Shown: piece by piece, positions 31,627-38,508 of the stretch
Layout: every line of letters begins with the position of its first letter
How positions within the stretch are numbered: position 1 is the stretch's first letter
DNA from: Streptomyces sp. NBC_00247
GTDB taxonomy: Bacteria > Actinomycetota > Actinomycetes > Streptomycetales > Streptomycetaceae
Assembly: GCF_036188265.1 (NCBI RefSeq)
Contig: NZ_CP108093.1
Span: forward strand, 5,981,001 to 6,045,000
DNA: 64,000 nucleotides
Direction: 5' to 3'
The notes under the pieces: generated by a model
Told to the model about the DNA's origin: nothing
Seen by the model: the letters and a program-made list of their open reading frames with translations, nothing else
Database searches by the model: none
Program-made: the position numbers and the translations under genes

Positions 31627-33345
31627 TCAGGACACGTCGACCACCACCGAATGCCAGCCGGTCGCGCCGTCGGGGACGGTCCCGACGCGGCGGGAGGTCT
31701 GGGTGGCGCCGGTGCCGTCGGTCGCGCGGACTTCGAGGGTGTGGTGGCCGGAGGTGGCCGGCCACTCCCACACCCACTGGCGCCAGGTGTCCCGGCCGTC
31801 CGCCGCGCCCAGCCGCGCGGTGTGCCACTCGCCGCCGTCCACCCGGACCTCGACCCGGGAGATGCCCCGGTGCTGGGCCCAGGCGACACCGCCGACCGGC
31901 ACGGTGCCGGCCTTCGGCGAGGCGAAGGGGCGCGGGGTGTCGATCCTCGACTCCGTCTTGACGGGCGCCTGTCGGGCCCAGTCGCGCTCGACCCAGTAGG
32001 CGTCGTACGCGTCGAAGGTGGTCAGCTCGATGTCCTCGATCCACTTGCAGGCCGAGACATAGCCGTAGAGACCCGGGACGAGCATCCGCACCGGGAAGCC
32101 GTGCTCGAACGGCAGCGGTTCGCCGTTCATGCCGAGGGCGAGCATCGCGTCGCGGCCGTCCATGACGGTCTCGACGGGTGTGCCGATGGTCATTCCGTCG
32201 ACCGAGCGTGAGACCAGCTGATCGGCCGGACCCCCCTTCGACGGGGCCTCCACCCCTGCCTCGCGCAGCACGTCCGCCAGGCGTACCCCGATCCACCGGG
32301 CGTTGCCGATGTACGGCCCGCCGACCTCGTTGGACACGCAGGCCAGGGTGATGTCGCGCTCGACGGTCGTCCGCCGCAGCAGGTCCTGGTACCCGAGGGT
32401 CAGCGGGCGGGTGACGCCCTTGCCGTGGACGCGCAGCCGCCAGCGGCCGGCGTCCACGCGGGGTACCACCAGCGCGGTGTCGACGCGGTAGAAGCTCTTG
32501 TTCGGGGTGACGAACGAGCTGATGCCGCGCACCCCCAGGTCCGTGCCCGGGGGCACGGCGGGGGCGGACGAGTCGGGTACCGGCAGCCTGATGTCGGCGC
32601 GCGAGGCCGACGCCCCTGCCTGGACGGAGGCCGTGAGGCGTCGCCCCACGTACCCCGCCCCGGCAGAGGCCGCCGCCGCGGCGGTGGCGGCGATCACGAA
32701 ACCGCGCCGGTCGAAGGCGGGCGGCGGAGCCGACTCCGCTGCCCGCGGCTCCGGGGCGGGGGCCGGCCCGGTCCCCGTCTCCCCAGCCGCGGGAGACGGG
32801 GACGCGGGAGTCGCGGAGGCCGGGGGCGGGACCGCGGGGGACGGCGGCCCGAGCCGGGGCGGAGGCAGCCGTCCGGCCAGGAGATACAGCACTCCCGCCG
32901 CGATCACCGCGCCCACCACCGAGGGCAGCGCGTCAGAGGGCGCGCCCTCGGGCCGCCCGACCGCCGCGACCGCCCCGACCAGCCCGAAGACCAGAACGGC
33001 CGAGGCGCCGAGCCGTCGGTGCCGCGCCGCCAGAACTCCCACCGCCAGCGCGAAGAGCGCCAGCAGGACGAGGATGCCGAGTCGCAGCACCAGCTTGTCG
33101 TCCGTGCCGAAGTTCCGTACGGCGAAGTCCTTCACGGCCGGGGGAGTGCGGTCGACGACCGCCCCGCCCACCGCGGTGACCGGCCCCGCCTCGGGACGGA
33201 CCAGGGCCGCGGTGAGCTCCGCGACGCACAGGGCGCAGAACGCGGCGATCAGCCCGCTGAGGGCGGCCAGTGCGGCGCGCGCCCAGCGGGACCGCCGGCC
33301 CCCGGAGGGCCTGTGCGGTCGCGCGTCGTTCCGGTCTGCTGTCAC
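31627..33345 (-). CDS. Membrane-anchored molybdopterin-dependent oxidoreductase (sulfite-oxidase family)
   Basis: A 572-residue protein. About four membrane segments lie in residues 20-160, then a Pro/Ala-rich linker, a fifth hydrophobic stretch (RGFVIAATAAAAASAGAGYVG, about 215) and the extracytoplasmic Mo-cofactor domain from about 255. The cysteine of ITLACVSNEVGG is the Mo ligand; YGYVSACKWIEDIELT and the C-terminal Mo-co dimerisation domain follow. It resembles YedY/MsrP-like enzymes that act on oxidised substrates at the envelope. GTG 33345 is seven bases after a CCGAAT -10 element, so the mRNA may be leaderless. Confidence 0.92.
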   Translation of the reverse strand: MTADRNDARPHRPSGGRRSRWARAALAALSGLIAAFCALCVAELTAALVRPEAGPVTAVGGAVVDRTPPAVKDFAVRNFGTDDKLVLRLGILVLLALFALAVGVLAARHRRLGASAVLVFGLVGAVAAVGRPEGAPSDALPSVVGAVIAAGVLYLLAGRLPPPRLGPPSPAVPPPASATPASPSPAAGETGTGPAPAPEPRAAESAPPPAFDRRGFVIAATAAAAASAGAGYVGRRLTASVQAGASASRADIRLPVPDSSAPAVPPGTDLGVRGISSFVTPNKSFYRVDTALVVPRVDAGRWRLRVHGKGVTRPLTLGYQDLLRRTTVERDITLACVSNEVGGPYIGNARWIGVRLADVLREAGVEAPSKGGPADQLVSRSVDGMTIGTPVETVMDGRDAMLALGMNGEPLPFEHGFPVRMLVPGLYGYVSACKWIEDIELTTFDAYDAYWVERDWARQAPVKTESRIDTPRPFASPKAGTVPVGGVAWAQHRGISRVEVRVDGGEWHTARLGAADGRDTWRQWVWEWPATSGHHTLEVRATDGTGATQTSRRVGTVPDGATGWHSVVVDVS

Positions 33346-33352
33346 ACCAGGG

Positions 33353-33379
33353 ATTCGGGGCGGACCGGCCGGCGGATTG
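33353..33379 (-). promoter_or_regulatory. SigK-type promoter of the oxidoreductase/fasciclin operon
   Basis: On the minus strand CAATCC (33379-33374), 15 bases, CCGAAT (33358-33353). This is one base from CCATCC-N15-CCGAAT upstream of sigK, and close to the mycobacterial SigK consensus I recall (CCATCC, CCGAAT). It ends seven bases before the GTG. Confidence 0.7.
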
Positions 33380-33486
33380 GTCGTTCACCCGAACGTGCCA
33401 CGTACGGAGTGCCGTTGACGTACGGACAGGCTGCGGCGCAGGGGCGGGGCCGGGCGGCACGGACAACACCGTCCCGCAGGCGTACG

Positions 33487-33522
33487 CGGGCCCGCGGCCT
33501 CCGTGAAGAGGCCCCGGGCCCG
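33487..33522 (-). terminator. Terminator after rskA
   Basis: 15-bp arms with one mismatch (33487-33501 and 33508-33522), loop of six. It separates sigK-rskA from the oxidoreductase gene, which therefore needs its own promoter. Confidence 0.75.
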
Positions 33523-33544
33523 TCCTCCCCGACGACACCCCCGA

Positions 33545-34300
33545 TCAGGCCGGCGGGAAGTCCATCAGTGCCAGCGGCTCCGACGTCGGCCGGGCCGATC
33601 CGCCCGCAGGCTCGACCGTGATGCCGATGCCCGTCGCCCGGTCCACCGGCCCGTCCAGGAGCACGGACGCGTCCGTCGCGTCCGGGTCCATCAGCCCGGC
33701 CGGGCGCATCGCTCCGCCGTCGGCGAACCAGAGTTGGTAGACCTCGCCGCGGGGCGGGCGTGCCAGGCCGGAGGCGAGGAACACCGCCCGGTTCACGCTC
33801 GCGGAGACCACGACCGTGCCGCGCGCGCCGGCCCCGGGGCGGCCCGAGACGGTCCTGGCGTCCGGCGCGGAGAGCACCCTGGCCAGCAATTCGCTCTGCC
33901 GGTGGGCGCGGTCGGCCTGCTGCTGGGCGCCCCGGGCGAGCTGGCTCTGCCACACGGCGATCCCGCCCAAGGCCGCCGCGGCGGCGAGGCAGGCGGCCAG
34001 CGCGTAACGGGACCAGCGTCCGGGGACGCCGGACGCCCTCGCCGCGCGGCCGGGGGTGCCGTGGCCCGGACCCTCCTGACGGACCGTCGCGATCCTGCGC
34101 AGCACCTCCTCGCGCATGCCGCGCGGGGGAGCGGCGGCGACCGCGAGGGCGAGGCGGGCCGCCGTGGCGGAGAGCTCCGACACCTCCTGCGCGCACGCCC
34201 GGCACTCGGTCAGGTGGCGCTCGAAGGCGCGGCGCTCGTCCTCGGGGAGGGCGTGCAGTGCGTACGCCCCGGTCAGCGTGTGCAGTTCGGCAGTGCTCAC
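33545..34300 (-). CDS. rskA: Anti-sigma-K factor RskA
   Basis: A 251-residue membrane protein that holds the sigma factor inactive. The N-terminal zinc-finger anti-sigma motif is H29-x3-C33-x2-C36 (RHLTECRAC). One membrane helix (about 100-116, YALAACLAAAAALGGIAVW) is followed by the extracytoplasmic RskA domain (about 150-250, VYQLWFADGG). GTG 34300 overlaps the sigK stop by four bases (GTGA), so the two are translationally coupled. Release probably needs regulated proteolysis; the M50 protease at 2823 is one candidate in the window. Confidence 0.94.
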   Translation of the reverse strand: MSTAELHTLTGAYALHALPEDERRAFERHLTECRACAQEVSELSATAARLALAVAAAPPRGMREEVLRRIATVRQEGPGHGTPGRAARASGVPGRWSRYALAACLAAAAALGGIAVWQSQLARGAQQQADRAHRQSELLARVLSAPDARTVSGRPGAGARGTVVVSASVNRAVFLASGLARPPRGEVYQLWFADGGAMRPAGLMDPDATDASVLLDGPVDRATGIGITVEPAGGSARPTSEPLALMDFPPA

Positions 34301-34881
34301 GCGCTCACCCCCAGGCAGTCGCGCATCCGGATCAGCCCGTCGCGCAGCCGTGTCTTGACGGTCCCCAGCGGTACGGAGAGGAGTTCGGCGACCTCGCGGT
34401 AGGTCAGACCCCGGTAGTAGGCCAGGGTCACCGACTCGCGCTGGAGTTCGGAGAGGGTGCGCAGGCAGCGGCGGACCTGTTCGCGCTCCAGCCTGGTCTC
34501 GACCTGCTCGGTGACCTCGTCGAACGCCGGAGTGCGGTCGAGCAGCGCTGCCCGGTGCTCCCGCGCGGCGGACGCCTCGGCGGAGCGGACCCGGTCCACC
34601 GCACGGTGGTGGGCGAGCGTCAGCACCCAGTTCATGGCGCTGCCCCGGGACGGCTGGAAGCGGGGAGCGGTCCGCCACACCTCCACCAGCACCTCCTGCG
34701 TGACCTCCTCGGACTGGGCCGGGTCCCGCAGCACGGTACGGACCAGACCGAGGACGGGTCCGCAGATCGCGTCGTGGACCTGGGCGAAGGCGTCCTGATC
34801 ACCCCGGGCGACCTGGACCAGCAGGTCCTGCAGATCGGGACCGGCCGAGGGCACGGGGCCGATGTACACGGCTTCTTTCAA
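34297..34881 (-). CDS. sigK: ECF RNA polymerase sigma factor, SigK (ECF19) type
   Basis: A 194-residue ECF sigma factor. Region 2 (about 20-90, FAQVHDAICGPVLGLVRTVLRDPAQSEEVTQEVLVEVWR) binds the -10, region 4 (about 130-190, LSELQRESVTLAYYRGLTYREVAELLSVPLGTVKTRLRDGL) binds the -35. The start is TTG 34881 with GAGGAAG five bases upstream; GTG 34869 is an alternative. Upstream, CCATCC-N15-CCGAATG is a match to a SigK promoter, implying autoregulation. The fasciclin and oxidoreductase genes downstream are likely targets. Confidence 0.94.
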   Translation of the reverse strand: MKEAVYIGPVPSAGPDLQDLLVQVARGDQDAFAQVHDAICGPVLGLVRTVLRDPAQSEEVTQEVLVEVWRTAPRFQPSRGSAMNWVLTLAHHRAVDRVRSAEASAAREHRAALLDRTPAFDEVTEQVETRLEREQVRRCLRTLSELQRESVTLAYYRGLTYREVAELLSVPLGTVKTRLRDGLIRMRDCLGVSA

Positions 34882-34919
34882 CGCGGCTTCCTCACAGGAG
34901 GTTCATGGAGTACCACCTT

Positions 34920-34947
34920 CATTCGGAGCCGGTGGCCGTACGGATGG
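34920..34947 (-). promoter_or_regulatory. Autoregulatory SigK-type promoter
   Basis: On the minus strand CCATCC (34947-34942), a 15-base spacer and CCGAATG (34926-34920), 39 bases before the sigK start. The elements equal those I recall for M. tuberculosis SigK; the spacer there is 16-18. Confidence 0.7.
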
Positions 34948-34987
34948 GTACGGATTGTCCGGCACGGCGAAATCCGGACACGCGAAA

Positions 34988-35022
34988 GCCCCGGCCGCCC
35001 GTCCGGGGACGGTGGCCGGGGC
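34988..35022 (-). terminator. Terminator after the siderophore-interacting gene
   Basis: GCCCCGGCC (34988-34996) pairs with GGCCGGGGC (35014-35022), with CGTCC/GGACG inside. Confidence 0.65.
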
Positions 35023-35039
35023 CCGGTGGGCAGTCGGCG

Positions 35040-35888
35040 TCAGTCGGAGGCGGTGCCGCTCTCCTGCTCGCGCTCGACCTGCTCGTTCCACTCGCGCTTG
35101 ACGGCGCGCCAGGCGTCGTCGTTCTGGCCGAGGCGCCAGTAACCGGAGATCGACAGCTGGTCCAGCGGGATCTGGCGCTCCACCCGCAGGTACCGGCGGA
35201 TCTCCTTGACGAAGCCCGCCTCGCCGTGGACGAACGCCTGCACTTCGCCCTCCGGGAAGTCCAGCCCCAGCACGGCGGCGGTCACCAGCTCGCCGACCGG
35301 GCGCTCGCCCCGGTGCAGCCAGCTCACCGACACCCCGGAGGGGACGGTCACCTTCTGCTGCTCCGAAGCGTCGGAGACCTCGACGAAGACGTGACCCCGG
35401 GCGTCGGCGGGCATCTGCTCCAGCGCCACGGCGATGGCCGGAATCGCACTCTCGTCGCCCACCAGCAGGTGCCAGCCGGCCGTCTCCTGCGGGGCGTAGC
35501 CGCCGCCCGGACCGAGGAGTGTCATCCAGTCGCCGACGGAGGCGTTCGCGGCCCACGGGCCGGCCAGACCCTCGTCGCCGTGCACCACGAAGTCGATCGC
35601 GAGTTCACGGGCGGCCGGGTCCCAGGAGCGCACGGTGTACGTACGCGTGGTCGGCCACAGCTCGCGCGGGTACGACTCGCGGATCGCCGCCATGTCGAAC
35701 GGGTGCGTGTAGTCGGCGCCCTCGGGTGCGAAGCAGAGCTTCACGTAATGGTCGGCGAAGCCCTCGGTCCGGAAGGAGGCGAGCCCTTCGCCGCCCAGGA
35801 CCACCCGCACCATGTGAGGGGTGATCTGTTCGGTGCGCACGACCTGCGCACCCTTGCCCTTGGGCGGTTGCCGCGTCGGACGTGCCAC
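35040..35888 (-). CDS. Siderophore-interacting protein (FAD-dependent ferric-siderophore reductase)
   Basis: A 282-residue flavoprotein of the ViuB/SIP family, which uses NAD(P)H to reduce iron in imported siderophores. The FAD-binding barrel has TRTYTVRSWD (R-x-Y-[ST]-x-R); the phosphate loop is GPGGGY; the NAD(P)H domain contains LLVGDESAIPAIAVALEQMP and ends GYWRLGQNDDAWRAVKREW. GTG 35888 has GGGAG seven bases before it. An iron box lies 70 bases upstream (35959-35977), so it should be induced when iron is low. Confidence 0.94.
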   Translation of the reverse strand: MARPTRQPPKGKGAQVVRTEQITPHMVRVVLGGEGLASFRTEGFADHYVKLCFAPEGADYTHPFDMAAIRESYPRELWPTTRTYTVRSWDPAARELAIDFVVHGDEGLAGPWAANASVGDWMTLLGPGGGYAPQETAGWHLLVGDESAIPAIAVALEQMPADARGHVFVEVSDASEQQKVTVPSGVSVSWLHRGERPVGELVTAAVLGLDFPEGEVQAFVHGEAGFVKEIRRYLRVERQIPLDQLSISGYWRLGQNDDAWRAVKREWNEQVEREQESGTASD

Positions 35889-35958
35889 GTGGATCTCCCT
35901 GTACTGGAACGTGCGGGACCCGGAAGGCGGGGATTCGGCACCCGGGGACCCGAAGGAC

Positions 35959-35977
35959 TTAGGTCTACCTAAGCTAG
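35959..35977. promoter_or_regulatory. Iron box (DmdR1/IdeR/DtxR-type operator)
   Basis: TTAGGTCTACCTAAGCTAG matches, on the minus strand, 14 of 19 positions of the consensus TWAGGTWAGSCTWACCTWA. It contains CTTAGGT and ACCTAAG as inverted repeats. The rest of 35889-36173 holds a 13-base GGGGTGCGGCGGC tandem repeat near 36145-36172 and nothing else I can name. Confidence 0.7.
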
Positions 35978-36173
35978 CACCGCTCCGGTGGCCGGGGCAC
36001 GGGTGGTCCCGTAAGCAATGCGTGCGCGGTGCGTCCCCCGGGCGGTCGCACACCCCGTCGCGCCCTCCGTCCAGGGAACCACGGCTTCCTGTGGGCGGAC
36101 GGGGTCGGCGGGTGGTTTCCGGCCCTGGGCGGCCGCCGCGGCGGGGTGCGGCGGCGGGGTGCGGCGGCGGTCC

Positions 36174-37097
36174 TCAGGAGTGCAGCGCCGACAGGAGCCG
36201 TTGCAGCGCCCCGCGCAGCCCCCACCGCTCGGCCAGCTCCGAGAGGGCCACCGGGTCGCGTGCCTCGCGGGGCAGCACCGGGTCGAACGCCGGCAGCGGT
36301 ACGTCCCCGGCGACCCGCACCACCTTCGGCGCGAGGGCGACGTAATCCCGGGCCTCGTCCAGCCGCCGGCGCTGCGAGGGGGTCAGCTTCGCGGCAGGGT
36401 CGTCCACGGCGGCCATGATGCCGGCCAGGTCCCCGTAGGCGTCCAGCAGCTTCGCGGCCGTCTTCTCGCCGATGCCGGGGACGCCGGGGAGGCCGTCGCT
36501 GGGGTCGCCGCGCAGCAGCGCCAGGTCGACGTAACCCCGGCCGTCCACGCCGTACTTCTCGCGCAGCACCGCCTCGTCGGTCACCTGGAGCGTCCCGACG
36601 CCCTTGAGCGGGTACAGCACCCGGACTCCACGCTCGTCGTCCACCAGCTGATAGAGGTCCCGGTCACCGGTCACGATGTCCACCGGCCCCTTCGCCAGGC
36701 CGGTGAGCGTGCCGATGACGTCGTCCGCCTCGTACGGGGCGACGCCCACGCGGGCGATGCCCACCGCGTCCAGCACCGCCTCGATCATCGGGACCTGCGG
36801 GGCGAGGGTGTCCGGGGTCTCCTCCACGTCGGCCTGTCCGGCCGGGGTCTCCACCGCCACCCGGTGCGCCTTGTACGTGGGGATCAGCTCGACCCGCCAG
36901 GCCGGCCGCCAGTCCGCGTCCATGCAGGCCACCAGGTCGTCGGGGTGGTGGTCCTGGACCAGCCGGCCGATGAAGTCCAGCAGCCCGCGCACCGCGTTGA
37001 CCGGGGTGCCGTCCGGTGCGCGCACCGAGTCCGGCACGCCGAAGTAGGCGCGGTAGTACAGGGAAGCGGTGTCGAGGAGCATCAGGCGTCGCGTCAC
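36174..37097 (-). CDS. 5'-3' exonuclease (FEN/Pol I N-terminal domain family)
   Basis: A 307-residue stand-alone flap nuclease domain. Metal-binding acidic motifs are LMLLDTASLYYRAYFG, VACMDADWRPAWRVELIPTYKAHR, YEADDVIGTL, VTGDRDLYQLV and LLRGDPSDGLPGVPGIGEKTA, the last being the helix-3-turn motif. It would remove primers or flaps in replication and repair. The start is ambiguous: GTG 37097 is chosen; ATG 37082, which begins directly at MLLDTAS, is also possible. Confidence 0.93.
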   Translation of the reverse strand: MTRRLMLLDTASLYYRAYFGVPDSVRAPDGTPVNAVRGLLDFIGRLVQDHHPDDLVACMDADWRPAWRVELIPTYKAHRVAVETPAGQADVEETPDTLAPQVPMIEAVLDAVGIARVGVAPYEADDVIGTLTGLAKGPVDIVTGDRDLYQLVDDERGVRVLYPLKGVGTLQVTDEAVLREKYGVDGRGYVDLALLRGDPSDGLPGVPGIGEKTAAKLLDAYGDLAGIMAAVDDPAAKLTPSQRRRLDEARDYVALAPKVVRVAGDVPLPAFDPVLPREARDPVALSELAERWGLRGALQRLLSALHS

Positions 37098-37174
37098 CCC
37101 CCGATCATGCCCCACGGCACCGACACCGGCCCGGGCCGACGTCCACCGGACCTGCCTGGTTCCGGGCCGGGTGA

Positions 37175-37188
37175 GTGACCCGGGTCAC
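37175..37188. promoter_or_regulatory. Crp-type palindrome upstream of the betaine transporter
   Basis: GTGACCCGGGTCAC is a perfect 14-base palindrome and fits the GTGA-N6-TCAC Crp half-site pattern. It is 160-173 bases upstream of the ATPase gene and 78 bases upstream of the exonuclease start, so either could be the target. Confidence 0.45.
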
Positions 37189-37347
37189 ATTCGTGTTTGC
37201 TCCCCATAAGTGCGGGCAGACGCGGCACCGGAGCGGAGCACGTCCAAATTTCAACTTGTGTATGTGCCATGCGGGCAGATTCCGTGCCGCTCCACGGTCC
37301 GCCGACGGGGGTGGCGGTCCGTTTCCGGTTCAACCCGCGAGGTGTAT

Positions 37348-38508
37348 GTGTCAAGGCTGCAGGCCGAACACCTGTACAAGGTGTTCGGCAGACGACCCGA
37401 TCAGGCCGTGGAGAAACTCGAAGCAGGCGCGAGCCGTGACGAGCTGCGCGCCGACGGAACGACCGCAGCGGTGATCGACGCGTCGTTCACCGTGGAACCG
37501 GGGCAGATCTTCGTCGTGATGGGTCTCTCGGGCTCGGGCAAGTCCACACTTCTGCGGATGCTCAACGGACTGCTGGACCCCACAGCCGGAAGGGTGCTGT
37601 TCGACGGCCAGGACCTGACGTCGCTGACTCCGCGCGAGCTCCGTCACGTCCGCTCGTCCAGGATCAGCATGGTCTTCCAGCACTTCGCGCTCTTCCCGCA
37701 CCGCAGTGTGCTGGAGAACGCCGCGTACGGACTGGAAGTGCAGGGCGTGGCCAAGGCCGAGCGTGAGAAGCGCGCCGCCGAGGCACTGGAACTGACCGGG
37801 CTCGGCGGCTGGGAGGACTCCTGGCCCGACGAGCTGTCGGGCGGTATGCAGCAGCGCGTCGGACTGGCCCGCGCGCTGGCCACCGACGCCGACCTGCTGC
37901 TGATGGACGAGTCCTTCAGCGCGCTGGACCCGCTGATCCGCCGCGACATGCAGGACCAGCTCCTGGAACTCCAGAAGCGACTGAAGAAGACCATCGTCTT
38001 CATCACCCACGACCTCAACGAGGCCATGCGCCTCGGCGACAGCATCGCGGTGATGCGCAACGGCGAGATAGTCCAGCTCGGCACCGCCGAGGACATCCTC
38101 GTCACCCCGGCCAACGACTACGTCGCCTCCTTCACCCAGGACGTCGACCGCGCCCGGGTACTGACCGCCGGCGCCATCATGGCCGAACCGCACACCGTCA
38201 TGGGCTCCACGACCGAGGACGGCACCGAACTGCGCACCCCGCAGGACGTGCTGGACGCGGCCCCGGCCACCGTCGCCGAGTCCACGCCCATCATCGAGCT
38301 CTTCACCCCGTGCGCGTCGAGCGGCACCCCGGTCGCCGTGACCGACGAGCGGGGCAGGCTCACCGGGGTGGTCCCGCGCGAGCGGCTCCTCGCCGTCCTG
38401 GGCGAGCCGATGAAGCCCGCCGCTCCGATGCCCGCCGCAGAGGACACCGCGCCCGCCGGAGCGGACGACGCCGACGGCCTCACCGCGAAGAGGGTGGCCC
38501 GTGTTTAG
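37348..38508 (+). CDS. Glycine betaine/proline-type ABC transporter ATPase (ProV/OpuAA)
   Basis: A 386-residue ATPase. It opens with the ProV-type RLQAEHLYKVFGRRPDQA, has Walker A GLSGSGKST, Q-loop VFQHFALFPHR, signature ELSGGMQQR, Walker B LLLMDESFSALDPL and the switch His in FITHDLNEAM. CBS-like sequence follows from about 270 to 365, the regulatory module that senses ionic strength in OpuA. GTG 37348 is five bases after GAGG. Its last eight bases overlap the permease gene, so the two are coupled. The pair imports osmoprotectants. Confidence 0.93.
   Translation: MSRLQAEHLYKVFGRRPDQAVEKLEAGASRDELRADGTTAAVIDASFTVEPGQIFVVMGLSGSGKSTLLRMLNGLLDPTAGRVLFDGQDLTSLTPRELRHVRSSRISMVFQHFALFPHRSVLENAAYGLEVQGVAKAEREKRAAEALELTGLGGWEDSWPDELSGGMQQRVGLARALATDADLLLMDESFSALDPLIRRDMQDQLLELQKRLKKTIVFITHDLNEAMRLGDSIAVMRNGEIVQLGTAEDILVTPANDYVASFTQDVDRARVLTAGAIMAEPHTVMGSTTEDGTELRTPQDVLDAAPATVAESTPIIELFTPCASSGTPVAVTDERGRLTGVVPRERLLAVLGEPMKPAAPMPAAEDTAPAGADDADGLTAKRVARV

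Noticed and set aside
36141..36172. Tandem GGGGTGCGGCGGC repeat as a functional element
   Set aside because: Only two units in GC-rich intergenic DNA; likely simple-sequence drift.
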